Positions 9,069 to 18,837 are shown, numbered from the stretch's first letter. The stretch: 64,000 nt of DNA from Tepidimonas taiwanensis (GCF_020162115.1 NZ_CP083911.1:868001-932000), one strand, 5' to 3'. Made by a program: numbers and translations. Notes: a model not told the origin generated them from the sequence alone.

Positions 9069-11151
9069 GCCCGCCCCGCCGCCGTCCGTGTTCCGCCGCC
9101 AGCTCGACCGGCTCTACGGCCGTTTCACGCTGGTGTTCGTCGGCTTCGTGGTGCTGCTCGGGGTGCTGGAGTGGCTCGGGTGGTCCAAGGCGTCGATAGG
9201 GTTGACGTTTTTGCTGGCCACGCTGGCGGTGTACGCGACGATCGGCATCCTGACCCGAACGACCGATCCGGTGGAGTTTTACGTCGCCGGGCGGCGGGTG
9301 CCGGCGTTCTACAACGGCGTGGCGCTGGCGGCGGACTGGCTGTCGGCGGCGTCTTTCCTGGGGCTGGCTGGCACGCTGTACTTGCACGGCTTCGGCGGCC
9401 TGGCGTTCGTGCTCGGCTGGTCCGGGGGGTTCGTGCTGGTGGCGCTGCTGCTGGCGCCGTACCTGCGGCGCTTCGGGCAGTTCACCATTCCGGACTTTCT
9501 GGCCGAACGCTACGGCGGCGCCGCGCCGCGGCTGCTCGGGGTGGTTGCGCTGCTGTTGTGCTCGTTCATCTACGTCGTGGCGCAGATCTACGGCGTCGGG
9601 CTCATCACGTCGCGCCTGACGGGGCTGGCGTTCGAGGTGGGGGTCTTTCTCGGTCTGGGCGGCATCCTCGTGTGCTCGTTTCTCGGGGGGATGCGCGCCG
9701 TGACCTGGACGCAGGTGGCGCAGTACATCGTGTTGTTCCTCGCGTACGTGACGCCGGTCGTCTGGCTGTCGGTCAAGCAGACCGGCTGGCCGGTGCCGCA
9801 GCTGGGCTACGGTGCGCAGCTCGAGCGGGTGGCCGAGCGCGAGCGCGCGCTGGTCGAGGACCCGAGCGAGGTGCATGTCCAGCGCATCTGGGCGCACCGG
9901 GCGCAGGTGCTGGAGGAGCGGCTGCGCGATCCGGCCGGCGCGTTGCAGCGCGAGCGCGAGCGGGCCGAGGCGTTCATCGAGTCGCTGCGCCGCTCGGGGG
10001 CGGATCCGGCCGATTTGGCCGAGGCCGAGCGGACGCTGTCGCGCCTGCCGCGGGACGAAGCGGCGGCCATCCGCCTGTGGACGCGCCAGCTCGAGGAAGC
10101 GCGGGCGAAGATGGCGCCCCTGGGTGGGATGGCACCGCAGCTCGAGCCCTTTGCCCGCGTCCCGGGGGAATCGGCCACCGCCGACGACGGGGCGCAGCGG
10201 CAGCGGCGCAATTTTCTGGCGCTGGTGTTTTGCCTGATGGTCGGCACGGCGTCGCTGCCGCACCTGCTGGTGCGGTTTTACACGGTGCCGGACGTGCGCC
10301 AGGCGCGGCTGTCGGTGGCGTGGGGCGCGGGCTTTATCGTCTTGGTCTACCTGACCGCGCCGGCGCTGGCGGTGCTCGTCAAACACGAGGTCTTTTCCGG
10401 GCTGATCGGCACACCGATCGCGCAGCTGCCGTCGTGGGTCGCGGCGTGGAGCCGTGTGGATCCGGCGCTGCTGACCGTGCAGGACGTCAACCGCGACGGC
10501 ATCCTGCAGCTGGGCGAAATCTCGATCGGGCCGGACATCATCGTGCTCGCCGCCGCCGAGATCGCCGGGTTGCCCTACGTGGTGGCGGGTCTGGTGGCGG
10601 CCGGCGGGCTGGCGGCGGCGCTGTCGACGGCGGACGGGTTGCTGCTGGCCATCACCAGCGCGCTCAGTCACGATCTGTACTACAAGACGCTGGACCCGGC
10701 CGCGGACACGGCCCGGCGCGTGACCCTGTCCAAGGTGGTGTTGCTGATGGTCGCGCTGCTCGCGGCCTATGTGGCGGCCCAGAAGCCAGCCGACATCCTG
10801 TTCCTCGTGGCGGCGGCGTTTTCGCTGGCGGCTTCCGCCTTCTTCCCGGCGCTCGTGCTCGGGATCTTCTGGTCCCGTGCCAACCGAGCGGGAGCCGTGG
10901 CCGGCATGGCGGCGGGATTGTCGGTCGCGGTGTACTACATGGCGACGACCCAGCCGTGGCTGCGCACGCTGCTGGGGCTGACGGGCGAGCCGCGGCTGTG
11001 GTGGGACATTCAGCCGATCGCCGCCGGGGTGTTCGGTGTGCCGGTGGGCGTTGCGGTGCTGGTGGTCGTGAGCCTGCTTACCCCCGCGCCGCCGGCGCGG
11101 CGGCGCCAGTGGGTGCGCCGCTTGCGCGTGCCGGACGGCGGCCGCGTATAA
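9067..11151 (+). CDS. Sodium:solute symporter, large VC_2705-type subfamily (acetate-permease-like)
   Basis: This is an inner-membrane cation/solute symporter, 694 residues with about a dozen hydrophobic spans. FYVAGRRVPAFYNGVALAAD, TIPDFLAERYGG and the late VAAGGLAAALSTADGLLLAI core fit the SSS family. The N-terminus carries two extra membrane spans that resemble the small partner protein of this system, fused on. Between about residues 250 and 375 lies a long charged, predicted helical segment (roughly 9814-10200) interrupting the fold. I think it recurs in relatives. It is divergent from the CBS/DUF294 gene, and its stop codon is inside the -10 box of the ribosomal operon. Confidence 0.88.
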   Translation: MPAPPPSVFRRQLDRLYGRFTLVFVGFVVLLGVLEWLGWSKASIGLTFLLATLAVYATIGILTRTTDPVEFYVAGRRVPAFYNGVALAADWLSAASFLGLAGTLYLHGFGGLAFVLGWSGGFVLVALLLAPYLRRFGQFTIPDFLAERYGGAAPRLLGVVALLLCSFIYVVAQIYGVGLITSRLTGLAFEVGVFLGLGGILVCSFLGGMRAVTWTQVAQYIVLFLAYVTPVVWLSVKQTGWPVPQLGYGAQLERVAERERALVEDPSEVHVQRIWAHRAQVLEERLRDPAGALQRERERAEAFIESLRRSGADPADLAEAERTLSRLPRDEAAAIRLWTRQLEEARAKMAPLGGMAPQLEPFARVPGESATADDGAQRQRRNFLALVFCLMVGTASLPHLLVRFYTVPDVRQARLSVAWGAGFIVLVYLTAPALAVLVKHEVFSGLIGTPIAQLPSWVAAWSRVDPALLTVQDVNRDGILQLGEISIGPDIIVLAAAEIAGLPYVVAGLVAAGGLAAALSTADGLLLAITSALSHDLYYKTLDPAADTARRVTLSKVVLLMVALLAAYVAAQKPADILFLVAAAFSLAASAFFPALVLGIFWSRANRAGAVAGMAAGLSVAVYYMATTQPWLRTLLGLTGEPRLWWDIQPIAAGVFGVPVGVAVLVVVSLLTPAPPARRRQWVRRLRVPDGGRV

Positions 11152-11152
11152 T
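11147..11152 (+). promoter_or_regulatory. -10 box of the rpsF operon promoter
   Basis: This is a perfect TATAAT. Its TAA at 11149-11151 is also the stop codon of the symporter gene. It lies 63 bases before the rpsF start. The only -35-like sequence, TTGCGC at 11122-11127, is 19 bases away and weak. Confidence 0.6.
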
Positions 11153-11214
11153 CGCGAGTTTCCTTGCCACACCCCATCGACGCGGGGGTGGCAGTCGTTC
11201 CACAAGGAGAGTTC

Positions 11215-11577
11215 ATGCGTCATTACGAAATCGTCATGCTGATCCACCCGGATCAGAGCGAGCAGGTGCCCGCCATGCTGGAGCGCTACAAGGGCATGAT
11301 CACGGCCGGCGGTGGCGTCATCCACCGCGTCGAGGACTGGGGTCGTCGCCAGCTGGCGTACCAGATCAACAAGCTGTCCAAGGCCCACTACCTGTGCCTC
11401 AACATCGAGGCCGGCAAAGAGGTCATGAGCGAGCTGGAGCACGCGTTCCGCTTCAACGATGCCGTGCTGCGTCACCTCGTGGTGCAGAAGAAGAAGGCGG
11501 AGACGGGGCCGTCGGCCATGATGAAGGCCGTCGAGCGTGAAGAGGCCCGCAAGGCGCAACAGGAAGCCGCTGCTTGA
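11215..11577 (+). CDS. rpsF: 30S ribosomal protein S6
   Basis: S6 is a small-subunit protein that binds 16S rRNA with S18. The 120-residue protein begins [18 protein letters not shown], and [16 protein letters not shown] residues ([12 protein letters not shown]) are present, both diagnostic. AAGGAGA at 11204-11210 sets the ATG at 11215. The tail is Ala/Glu/Lys-rich, as in other betaproteobacteria. It is the first gene of rpsF-priB-rpsR-rplI. The stop TGA lies inside the start of priB. Confidence 0.97.
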   Translation: MRHYEIVMLIHPDQSEQVPAMLERYKGMITAGGGVIHRVEDWGRRQLAYQINKLSKAHYLCLNIEAGKEVMSELEHAFRFNDAVLRHLVVQKKKAETGPSAMMKAVEREEARKAQQEAAA

Positions 11578-11891
11578 CCGCAGCAGGGGACACGACGACA
11601 CCGACCCAGCACGTGGCCATCGTCGCACAGCTCGCCGAGCGTGCGGCGCTGCGCTACACCCCCGCCGGCATCAGCGCCCTGGACGTCGTGCTTGCGCACG
11701 AGTCCGAGCAGATCGAGGCGGGGCATCCCCGGCGTGTGCGGCTGCAATTGAAGGCCGTCGCGCTGGGCGAGGTCGCCGAGCGGCTCGCCGCGCAGGCACT
11801 GGGGACGACGCTGGACTGTGCGGGCTTTCTGGCCCCCGGTCGCCGTGGCACCGGTGTCGTGTTTCACATCCAGGAATTCAAGCCGATTTAG
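11574..11891 (+). CDS. priB: Primosomal replication protein N
   Basis: PriB is a single-stranded-DNA-binding OB-fold protein that helps PriA restart stalled replication forks. Its place between rpsF and rpsR is the classic one. The 105-residue protein carries [16 protein letters not shown] and ends in [10 protein letters not shown], typical of the family. The start is TTG 11574, overlapping the rpsF stop (TTGA), so translation should be coupled and probably weak. No better start exists upstream. Confidence 0.9.
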   Translation: MTAAGDTTTPTQHVAIVAQLAERAALRYTPAGISALDVVLAHESEQIEAGHPRRVRLQLKAVALGEVAERLAAQALGTTLDCAGFLAPGRRGTGVVFHIQEFKPI

Positions 11892-11900
11892 GAAACCATC

Positions 11901-12182
11901 ATGGCTGCACCGCAACGCAATCAGGGCAACCGCCCCAACAAGCGCGCCAGCAACAACCTGCTGTTCAAGCGCAAGAAGTTCTGCCGCTTCACCGTCACCG
12001 GCGTCGAGGAAGTCGATTACAAGGACATCGACACCCTGAAGGACTTCATCGCCGAGAACGGCAAGATCATCCCGGCGCGTCTGACCGGCACCCGTGCGAT
12101 CTTCCAGCGCCAAGTGGCCACCGCCATCAAGCGGGCGCGCTTCCTGGCGCTGCTGCCGTACACCGACCAGCACCGCGTCTGA
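11901..12182 (+). CDS. rpsR: 30S ribosomal protein S18
   Basis: S18 is the partner of S6 on the small-subunit platform. The 93-residue protein has [19 protein letters not shown] and the invariant PARLTGT and [13 protein letters not shown] blocks. It starts nine bases after priB, 15 bases before rplI. Confidence 0.97.
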   Translation: MAAPQRNQGNRPNKRASNNLLFKRKKFCRFTVTGVEEVDYKDIDTLKDFIAENGKIIPARLTGTRAIFQRQVATAIKRARFLALLPYTDQHRV

Positions 12183-12196
12183 AGGAGCCCGACACC

Positions 12197-12649
12197 ATGC
12201 AAGTCATCCTGCTCGACAAAGTCGTCAACCTGGGCAACCTCGGCGACATCGTCAAGGTCAAAGACGGCTACGCCCGCAACTACCTGATCCCGACCGGCCG
12301 CGCCCGTCGCGCGACGCAAGCCGCGATCGACGAGTTCAACGCGCGCCGCGCCGAGCTCGAGAAAGCGGCGGCGGCCAAGCTGGCCGAAGCGCAGGCCTTG
12401 GCCGAAAAGCTCGCTGGCTACACCGTCAAGGTGTCGCAGAAGGCGGGTGTGGACGGACGCCTGTTCGGCTCGGTCACGAACCACGACATCGCGGCGGAGC
12501 TGAGCAAGGCCGGCTTCCCGGTCGCCAAGGCGCAGGTGCGCATGCCCAACGGCGTGCTGAAGATGGTCGGGGACTACACCGTCTCGGTGGCGCTGCACAC
12601 CGACGTCGTGGTCGACATCAACGTCCAGGTGCTGGGCGAGACCGTCTGA
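12197..12649 (+). CDS. rplI: 50S ribosomal protein L9
   Basis: L9 is a two-domain large-subunit protein near the L1 stalk. The N-domain [19 protein letters not shown] with [11 protein letters not shown] is diagnostic. A long charged linker helix and the C-domain follow, for 150 residues in all. GAAGGAG at 12181-12187 precedes the ATG. It is the last gene of the operon. A strong terminator follows 44 bases later. Confidence 0.97.
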   Translation: MQVILLDKVVNLGNLGDIVKVKDGYARNYLIPTGRARRATQAAIDEFNARRAELEKAAAAKLAEAQALAEKLAGYTVKVSQKAGVDGRLFGSVTNHDIAAELSKAGFPVAKAQVRMPNGVLKMVGDYTVSVALHTDVVVDINVQVLGETV

Positions 12650-12693
12650 TGGCGGCCCTCACGCGGGTGTCGCCCGCGTGAGCCGGCCGACAC

Positions 12694-12721
12694 ACAAAAG
12701 CCGCCCGCGGGCGGCTTTTGT
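12694..12721. terminator. Bidirectional intrinsic terminator between rplI and bamD
   Basis: This is a perfect 28-base palindrome with arms ACAAAAGCCGCCCG and CGGGCGGCTTTTGT. It has a T-run on both strands and sits between two convergent genes. A smaller ACGCGGG/CCCGCGT stem lies just before it at 12661-12679. Confidence 0.92.
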
Positions 12722-12740
12722 CCTTGTATTGATCAACGGC

Positions 12741-13565
12741 TCACCAGAGCTTCCACCACGGCCCGCTGTCGCGGCGAAAGCCGTGCATGAGGAACGCGCT
12801 GTTGGGGAAGTTGGCCTCCAGCACGCGCCGCGCGTCCTTGGCCTGCTCGGGCATCTCCAGCGCCTCGTAGGATTTCATCAGGATGTAGAGCGCCTCCTCG
12901 GCGGCCGGGACATTCTGGTAGTCCTTCAGCGCGGTCTGGGCGCGGTTGATCGCGGCGACGTAGGCGCCGCGGCGGTAGTAGTAGCGCGCGACGTGCACCT
13001 CGTACTGCGCGAGCGAGTTGACGATGTAGGTCATGCGCTGGCGCGCGTCCGGCGCGTAGCGCGAGTCGGGGAAGCGCTCGACCAGTTCCTTAAAGGCTTC
13101 GAACGAGTCCTTGGCGGCTTTCTGGTCGCGCTCCGAGAGGTCCTGCTGCGAGATGAAGCCGAACAGCCCGAGGTTGTCGTTGAAATTGACCAGGCCCTTG
13201 AGGTAGAGCGCGTAGTCGAGTGCGGGGCTGGCCGGGTGCAGCTTGATGAAGCGGTCCAGCGTCGCGATGGCTTGCGCGGGCTCGCCGTTCTTGTAGTGGG
13301 CAAACGCCTTTTCGAGCTGGGCCTGCTGCGCCAGCGGGGTGCCGGCGGCGCGGCCTTCGAGCTTCTCGAAGAGTTGGATCGCGCGGTCGAAGTTGCCGGC
13401 GTTGCGCTCGTCCATCGCCTCGGCGTAGAGCTTGTTGGGGCTCCACCCGGCGGTGACGTCCTTTTCCGGCTGGCTGGCGCAACCGACCAGCAGCGCCGCG
13501 CAGAGCGCGACGGTGGACGCCAGCGGGGCGCGCAGGTGGTCGGCAGATAATCGTGGCATTTTCAT
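12741..13565 (-). CDS. bamD: Outer membrane protein assembly factor BamD
   Basis: BamD is a lipoprotein of the BAM complex that helps insert beta-barrel proteins into the outer membrane. The 274-residue protein has a lipoprotein signal with lipobox LLVGC (Cys about 29). TPR-type repeats follow, including KLYAEAMDERNAGNFDRAIQ and PDSRYAPDARQRM, as in ComL/BamD. It converges on rplI and is divergent from rluD, with 39 bases between the two starts. Confidence 0.95.
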   Translation of the reverse strand: MKMPRLSADHLRAPLASTVALCAALLVGCASQPEKDVTAGWSPNKLYAEAMDERNAGNFDRAIQLFEKLEGRAAGTPLAQQAQLEKAFAHYKNGEPAQAIATLDRFIKLHPASPALDYALYLKGLVNFNDNLGLFGFISQQDLSERDQKAAKDSFEAFKELVERFPDSRYAPDARQRMTYIVNSLAQYEVHVARYYYRRGAYVAAINRAQTALKDYQNVPAAEEALYILMKSYEALEMPEQAKDARRVLEANFPNSAFLMHGFRRDSGPWWKLW

Positions 13566-13604
13566 CGGGGGCGCCCCTCACGGCGCGCTGCCGCAGCAGC
13601 AAAC

Positions 13605-14678
13605 ATGGTGACAAAAATTATAGAGGTCGGCGCTACTAGCGAGGCGTGGCCCGACGAAGCGGACGAGGCCGGCGGTGCCGGTGCCGAATGGCGCACGTTC
13701 ACCGTCGAGGCCGACGGGCACGGCGAGCGGCTCGACCGCTGGCTGGCGCGCCGCGTGCCGGAAGTCTCGCGCAGCCACATCCAGCACCTGATCGACACCG
13801 GGGCGGTGCAGCTCGGGGGCGCGCCCTGCGCCAAGCCCGCGCGACGGCTGCGCGTGGGCGAGGCGGTGGCCATCGAGCTGCGGCCGACCGCGCAGGCGCA
13901 GGCCTTCGTGCCGCAAGCGATGGCGCTGCCGATCGTGTTCGAGGACGCGCACCTGCTGGTGATCGACAAGCCGGCGGGTCTGGTCGTGCATCCGGCGGCA
14001 GGCCACTGGAGCGGGACGCTGCTCAACGGGCTGCTGGCGCACCACGCGGGGGCGGTCGCGCTGCCGCGGGCGGGCATCGTGCACCGGCTGGACAAGGACA
14101 CCAGCGGCCTGATGGTCGTGGCCAAGACGGCGCGCGCGTTCGAGGCGCTGGTCGCGATGATCGCGGCGCGTACGGTGCGGCGCATCTATGTGGCGCTGGC
14201 GCAGGGGCCGTGGCGGGCGGCCGACGAGCTGTCGATCGACCAGCCGATCGGGCGCGATCCGCGCCAGCGGCTGCGCATGGCGGTGCACCCCACGGGCAGC
14301 ACGGCGGCCAAGCCGGCGCGCACCGACGTGCGCCGCCTCGACGGCGGGCAGGGGTCGCAGGCCGCGTGGGTGTTGCTCGGCTGCCGGCTGCACACCGGGC
14401 GCACGCATCAGATCCGCGTGCACCTGGCGTCGCTCGGCGCGCCGTTGGTGGGCGATGCGCTCTATGGCGGGTGCGCGGCGCTCGGGCTGTCGCGCCAGGC
14501 GCTGCACGCGGCGCGGCTCGGCCTGCGGCATCCGGTCGACGGGCGCTGGCTCGCGTTCGAAAGCGCCCTGCCGCCGGACATCGCCGATGCCGTGCGCACG
14601 GCCGGGCTGCACTACAATCCCGCCCTCCTGTGGGACGCCCGCGCGGACGATGCCGACGGGCCAGACGCCAGCGCATGA
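13605..14678 (+). CDS. rluD: 23S rRNA pseudouridine synthase RluD
   Basis: RluD makes pseudouridines in helix 69 of 23S rRNA (positions 1911, 1915 and 1917 in E. coli). The N-terminal S4 domain is [19 protein letters not shown]. The catalytic [10 protein letters not shown] has its Asp at about 163, and the [10 protein letters not shown] motif is near the C-terminus. It has 357 residues, usual for the family. ATG 13605 is preceded by about 25 extra acidic residues before the S4 domain. The stop overlaps the scpB start (ATGA at 14675-14678). Confidence 0.94.
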   Translation: MVTKIIEVGATSEAWPDEADEAGGAGAEWRTFTVEADGHGERLDRWLARRVPEVSRSHIQHLIDTGAVQLGGAPCAKPARRLRVGEAVAIELRPTAQAQAFVPQAMALPIVFEDAHLLVIDKPAGLVVHPAAGHWSGTLLNGLLAHHAGAVALPRAGIVHRLDKDTSGLMVVAKTARAFEALVAMIAARTVRRIYVALAQGPWRAADELSIDQPIGRDPRQRLRMAVHPTGSTAAKPARTDVRRLDGGQGSQAAWVLLGCRLHTGRTHQIRVHLASLGAPLVGDALYGGCAALGLSRQALHAARLGLRHPVDGRWLAFESALPPDIADAVRTAGLHYNPALLWDARADDADGPDASA

Positions 14679-15289
14679 ACACGTCCGACGCGCGCCGCAT
14701 CCTGGAAGCCGCCCTGCTGTGCGCGGGGCAGCCGTTGTCGCTGTCGGCCCTGTCGGCGCTGTTCGAGGGGGCGATCGGCGCCGACACCCTGCGCCGCCTG
14801 CTGCGCGAGCTGCAACTGGCGTGGGCCGACCGGGGGCTGGAGCTGGTGTGCGTCGCCGATGGGTGGCGCTTTCAGAGCCGGCCGCAGATGCAGCCGTTTC
14901 TGGAGCGCCTGCACCCGGAAAAACCCCCGCGCTACAGCCGCGCCGTGCTCGAGACACTGGCGATCATCGCCTACCGGCAGCCGGTGACGCGCGGCGACAT
15001 GGAGGCGATCCGCGGTGTGACGATCGGCAGCCAGATCCTCAAGCAGCTGGAAGACCGCGGGTGGATCGAGGTGATCGGCCACCGCGAGACGGTGGGCCGG
15101 CCGGCGCTTTATGCGACGACGAAGCAGTTCCTGGACGACCTGGGGCTGGCGTCGCTGGATCAGCTGCCGGCGTGGGTCGAGGTGGCGTCCGCCGCCGACG
15201 ACGGACAGACGCTGACCCTGCTCGACGATGCGCCGACTGCCGCCGATGGGGCGATCCCCGCAGCGGAACCGAACGAAGGACAGACATGA
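14675..15289 (+). CDS. scpB: Segregation and condensation protein B
   Basis: ScpB is a winged-helix partner of the SMC-ScpA condensin complex in chromosome segregation. The 204-residue protein carries [18 protein letters not shown] and the following IRGV, the family signature. It overlaps rluD upstream (ATGA) and rluB downstream (ATGA at 15286-15289). A TACAAT box at 14613-14618, inside rluD, could provide an extra promoter. scpA and smc are not in this window. Confidence 0.93.
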   Translation: MNTSDARRILEAALLCAGQPLSLSALSALFEGAIGADTLRRLLRELQLAWADRGLELVCVADGWRFQSRPQMQPFLERLHPEKPPRYSRAVLETLAIIAYRQPVTRGDMEAIRGVTIGSQILKQLEDRGWIEVIGHRETVGRPALYATTKQFLDDLGLASLDQLPAWVEVASAADDGQTLTLLDDAPTAADGAIPAAEPNEGQT

Positions 15290-16386
15290 AAAAACCCCCG
15301 CGCGCCGCGACCGCCGCGTCGCTGAAGCTGCACAAGGTCCTGGCCCAGGCGGGCCTGGGTTCGCGTGCCGACATGGAGCAGGCGATCGCCGCCGGTCGCG
15401 TGACCGTCAACGGCGAGGCGGCGCACGTCGGGCAGCGCGTCCGCGCCGGCGATGTGATCAAGTTCGACGGCCGGCTGGTGCGTTGGCGCGCCACGCCGAC
15501 GCGGCTGCCGCGGGTGCTGGCCTACCACAAGCCCACGGGCGAGATCGTCACGCTGGACGACCCGGAGAACCGGCCGACGGTGTTTCGCCACCTGCCGCGC
15601 CTGCGCAGCGGCAAGTGGATGGCGGTGGGGCGGCTCGACATCAACACCGAGGGGCTGCTGCTCTTCACCGATTCGGGGGAGCTGGCCAACCGGCTGATGC
15701 ACCCACGCTTCGGGCTGGAGCGCGAATACGCCGTGCGCGTGCTGGGGGCGCTGTCGCAGGAGGAGCGCCAGCGCCTGCTCGAGGGCGTGCCGCTGGAGGA
15801 CGGTCCGGCGCAGTTTCGCACGCTCGAGGACGGCGGCGGGGAAGGGGCCAACCGCTGGTACCGGGTGACGATCGCCGAGGGGCGCAACCGCGAGGTGCGG
15901 CGCCTGTTCGAGGCGGTCGGGCACGCGGTGAGCCGCCTGATCCGGGTGCGCTACGGGGTGGTGCGCCTGCCGCCGGGGTTGCGGCGTGGCACTTACGTGG
16001 AGCTGGAGCCGCCGGCAGTGGCCGAGTTGATGCGGGCGGCCGGCATGGCGTTGCCGGAGCGGCCCGTGACCGCCGCGCGGCGGCGTTCCGGGCCACCGCG
16101 CGGTGCCGGGCCGCGGCCGAGCCGGCCCGCGCCAGCGCCGACCGCCAGCGCCCGCAACAGCCGGTCAGCCGCTTCGCCGACCGTCGGCGCCCGGCCGACG
16201 CGGCGAGCCGCTTCGACAGCCGTCAGCCCCCGGCCCGCACGGCCCGCCGCTTCGCCGGCCCCGACGCCGGGCGTCGGTTCCCGTGCCAGACGCAGCGCGC
16301 CGGTGCCCGGTCCTGGCACCACTGCCGGTGCGCGTCCCCGGTCAGCGGACCGTGGACGTTCGGCGAAAGCGCCGCGTAACCGCTAA
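15286..16386 (+). CDS. rluB: 23S rRNA pseudouridine synthase RluB, long low-complexity tail
   Basis: RluB modifies U2605 of 23S rRNA. The S4 domain ([19 protein letters not shown]) is at about 14-60. The catalytic [14 protein letters not shown] has its Asp near 118, and [16 protein letters not shown] closes the catalytic domain. After about residue 250 comes a basic Ala/Pro/Arg/Ser tail ending at residue 366. It contains four degenerate 13-residue units (16123-16278). GAAGGA at 15275-15280 supports ATG 15286. The tail probably contacts RNA, by analogy with basic tails in relatives. Confidence 0.92.
   Translation: MKKPPRAATAASLKLHKVLAQAGLGSRADMEQAIAAGRVTVNGEAAHVGQRVRAGDVIKFDGRLVRWRATPTRLPRVLAYHKPTGEIVTLDDPENRPTVFRHLPRLRSGKWMAVGRLDINTEGLLLFTDSGELANRLMHPRFGLEREYAVRVLGALSQEERQRLLEGVPLEDGPAQFRTLEDGGGEGANRWYRVTIAEGRNREVRRLFEAVGHAVSRLIRVRYGVVRLPPGLRRGTYVELEPPAVAELMRAAGMALPERPVTAARRRSGPPRGAGPRPSRPAPAPTASARNSRSAASPTVGARPTRRAASTAVSPRPARPAASPAPTPGVGSRARRSAPVPGPGTTAGARPRSADRGRSAKAPRNR
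16123..16278 (+). repeat. Four degenerate 39-bp coding repeats in the rluB tail
   Basis: The four 13-residue units are [39 protein letters not shown] and [13 protein letters not shown]. The last three share R-x-A-A-S at the start. The period is 39 bases, so the reading frame is kept when units are gained or lost. Confidence 0.6.
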
Positions 16387-16389
16387 AAT
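16384..16389 (+). promoter_or_regulatory. Likely -10 box for ndk
   Basis: TAAAAT overlaps the TAA stop of rluB and lies 33 bases before the ndk start. It matches the pattern of -10 boxes seen elsewhere in the window. No convincing -35 box is visible. Confidence 0.4.
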
Positions 16390-16422
16390 CGCAGGTTTTG
16401 TCTATCATTCACGCAACGCATC

Positions 16423-16848
16423 ATGGCCATCGAACGCACCCTTTCCATCATCAAGCCCGACGCCGTCGCCAAAAACGTCATCGGCCAGATCTACAGCCGC
16501 TTCGAGGCCGCCGGCCTCAAGATCGTGGCGGCCAAGATGGTGCACCTGTCGCGCCGCGAGGCCGAGCAGTTCTACGCCGTGCACAAGGAGCGCCCGTTCT
16601 TCAAGGACCTGGTGGACTTCATGGTCTCCGGTCCGGTGATGGTGCAAGTGCTCGAGGGCGAAAACGCCATCGCGAAGAACCGCGAGCTGATGGGGGCCAC
16701 CGACCCGAAGAAGGCCGCGCCCGGTACGATCCGCGCGGACTTTGCCGACAGCATCGACGCCAACGCCGTGCACGGCTCCGACGCGCCCGAGACCGCCGCG
16801 GTCGAGGTGGCGTTCTTCTTCCCTGGCATGAACATCTACTCGCGCTGA
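16423..16848 (+). CDS. ndk: Nucleoside diphosphate kinase
   Basis: Ndk moves the gamma phosphate between nucleoside triphosphates and diphosphates through a phosphohistidine. The 141-residue protein begins [15 protein letters not shown]. The active-site NAVHGSD has its His at 117. All conserved blocks are intact. The gene is seven bases upstream of rlmN, as in many betaproteobacteria. Confidence 0.97.
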   Translation: MAIERTLSIIKPDAVAKNVIGQIYSRFEAAGLKIVAAKMVHLSRREAEQFYAVHKERPFFKDLVDFMVSGPVMVQVLEGENAIAKNRELMGATDPKKAAPGTIRADFADSIDANAVHGSDAPETAAVEVAFFFPGMNIYSR

Positions 16849-16855
16849 CCATGCC

Positions 16856-18010
16856 ATGACGGCCAATTTGCTCGATTTCGACCTCGAGGGGTTGGCCGCT
16901 TTCTGCGAGCGGCTCGGACACAAGCGTTTCCGGGCCGTCCAGCTGTTTCGCTGGATCCACCAGAAAGGCGTCGCGCGCTTCGAGGAGATGACCGATCTCG
17001 CGCGCGACCTGCGCGAGCGGCTGCCTGCGGTCGCGCACGTGCGGGGCCTGCCCGTGTTGGCCGAGCAGGTCTCCGCCGACGGCACCATCAAGTGGCTGTT
17101 CGACGTCGGCGACGGCAACGCGGTCGAGGCCGTCTACATCCCCGAGGACGACCGGGGCACGCTGTGCGTCTCCAGCCAGGCCGGCTGCGCAGTCGGTTGT
17201 CGGTTTTGCTCCACAGGGCATCAGGGCTTCAGCCGCAACCTCACGACCGGCGAAATCATTGCCCAGCTCTGGTACGCCGAGCACACGCTGCGCAGGCGTC
17301 TGAAGACGACCGAACGCGTCATCTCCAACGTCGTGATGATGGGCATGGGCGAGCCGCTGCAGAATTACCACGCGCTGGTGCCGGCGCTGCGGGTGATGCT
17401 GGACGACCACGGCTACGGGCTGTCGCGCCGCCGCGTCACGGTGTCCACCTCCGGCGTGGTGCCGATGATGGAGCGGCTGGCGCAGGACTGTCCGGTGGCG
17501 CTGGCGGTATCGCTGCACGCACCGGACGACGCCCTGCGCGACCAGCTCGTGCCGCTGAACCGCAAGTACCCACTGGATGAGCTGCTGGACGCCTGCCAGC
17601 GCTATTTGCCGGCGGCACCGCGGGATTTCATCACGTTCGAGTACTGCATGCTCGACGGTATCAACGACACGCCGCAGCACGCGGACGCGTTGATCGCGCT
17701 GCTGCGCGGGCGCGGCGGGCGTGGGGTGCCGTGCAAGCTCAACCTGATACCGTTCAACCCGTTTCCGGCGTCGGGGCTGCGCCGTTCACCGCGTGAGGTC
17801 GTCAAAGCCTTCGCCGACCGGCTCAACGCGGCGGGCATCGTCACCACCATTCGCAAGACGCGTGGCGACGACATCGATGCTGCGTGCGGGCAACTCGCCG
17901 GTGACGTGCTCGATCGCACGCGCGCGGCCCAACGGCTGGCGCACCGGCGGATCGAGGTCGCGCCGGTGCGGGTGGCGCACCCAGTGCGCGCAAAGGAGGG
18001 CACTGTATGA
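16856..18010 (+). CDS. rlmN: Dual-specificity rRNA/tRNA adenine-C2 methyltransferase RlmN
   Basis: RlmN is a radical SAM enzyme that methylates A2503 of 23S rRNA and A37 of some tRNAs. The cluster motif CAVGCRFC gives Cys 111, 115 and 118. The [11 protein letters not shown] block and late C-terminal Cys residues for the methyl-carrier mechanism are visible. It has 384 residues, as expected. Its stop overlaps the pilF start (ATGA at 18007-18010). Confidence 0.95.
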   Translation: MTANLLDFDLEGLAAFCERLGHKRFRAVQLFRWIHQKGVARFEEMTDLARDLRERLPAVAHVRGLPVLAEQVSADGTIKWLFDVGDGNAVEAVYIPEDDRGTLCVSSQAGCAVGCRFCSTGHQGFSRNLTTGEIIAQLWYAEHTLRRRLKTTERVISNVVMMGMGEPLQNYHALVPALRVMLDDHGYGLSRRRVTVSTSGVVPMMERLAQDCPVALAVSLHAPDDALRDQLVPLNRKYPLDELLDACQRYLPAAPRDFITFEYCMLDGINDTPQHADALIALLRGRGGRGVPCKLNLIPFNPFPASGLRRSPREVVKAFADRLNAAGIVTTIRKTRGDDIDAACGQLAGDVLDRTRAAQRLAHRRIEVAPVRVAHPVRAKEGTV

Positions 18011-18837
18011 CAAGGGCAGGGAGGCTGACAAGGGCAGGGAGGCGCGGCTTCGCGCTCGGGCTCGCGCTCGTGTGTCTGGCGCAACTGGCCGGGTGTGCCG
18101 GTAGCGTGGGCTCAGCGGGCAACCCGACCGCGCGTGACTGGGTGACCGAGTCGGACGAGCCGGCGACGCGCAAGCGCGCGCGCACCCGGCTTGAGCTGGC
18201 CACTGGCTATTTCGAGCAGGGGCAGTATGTCGTCGCCCTCGACGAGGTCAAGCAGGCCATCCAGATCGACCCCAGCTATGCCGCGGCTTTCAATCTGCGC
18301 GGCCTGATTTACACGCAGCTGCGTGACCTGCGGCTTGCCGAAGACAGCTTCCAGCAGGCGCTGCGGCTCGATGCCCGCGATGGCGACACGTGGCACAACC
18401 TCGGGTGGATGTACTGCCTGGACACGCGCTACCCGATGGCGTTCGACGCCTTCCGCCGCGCGCTCGAGACACCGGGCTACGCGTCGGCGGCGCGTACATG
18501 GATGGCGCTAGGAATTTGTCAGGCACGTGCCGGACAGGTCGACGCCGGTTTGCGCAGCCTGGAGCGCTCCTTTGAGCTCGACGCCGGTCACCCGGTGACG
18601 CTGTACAACCTCGCGTTGCTGCTGCACCAGCGCGGCGACAGCGAGCGCGCGCGCTTCTATATCCGGCGCCTGAACAATTCGGAGCTCGCCAACGCGGAGT
18701 CGCTGTGGCTGGGCATCAAGATCGAAAACCGCCTGCAAAGCCGCGAGGCGGCGGCGCAGCTCGGCGAACAGTTGCGGCGGCGTTTCCCCGTGTCGCGCGA
18801 AGCCAGCGCCTACGAGCGAGGGGCCATCGATGAGTGA
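18007..18837 (+). CDS. pilF: Type IV pilus biogenesis lipoprotein PilF/PilW
   Basis: This is an outer-membrane lipoprotein that helps the PilQ secretin assemble. The signal ends in lipobox LAGC (Cys 30). TPR repeats follow, including [19 protein letters not shown] and [28 protein letters not shown]. It has 276 residues. AAGGAGG at 17994-18000 supports ATG 18007. The first codons contain an exact 18-bp tandem duplication that repeats TRAGR in the n-region of the signal. It overlaps rlmN by 4 bases and the rodZ-like gene by 8. Confidence 0.9.
   Translation: MTRAGRLTRAGRRGFALGLALVCLAQLAGCAGSVGSAGNPTARDWVTESDEPATRKRARTRLELATGYFEQGQYVVALDEVKQAIQIDPSYAAAFNLRGLIYTQLRDLRLAEDSFQQALRLDARDGDTWHNLGWMYCLDTRYPMAFDAFRRALETPGYASAARTWMALGICQARAGQVDAGLRSLERSFELDAGHPVTLYNLALLLHQRGDSERARFYIRRLNNSELANAESLWLGIKIENRLQSREAAAQLGEQLRRRFPVSREASAYERGAIDE
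18008..18043 (+). repeat. Exact 18-bp tandem duplication at the start of pilF
   Basis: TGACAAGGGCAGGGAGGC occurs twice in a row, at 18008-18025 and 18026-18043. It begins inside the start codon and contains the rlmN stop codon. The frame is kept, adding six residues to the signal peptide. Confidence 0.95.

Noticed and set aside
8412..11540. Open frame of about 1040 codons overlapping the symporter on the same strand
   Set aside because: The sequence is Gly/Ala/Arg-rich nonsense out of frame with the symporter and S6, both firmly identified.
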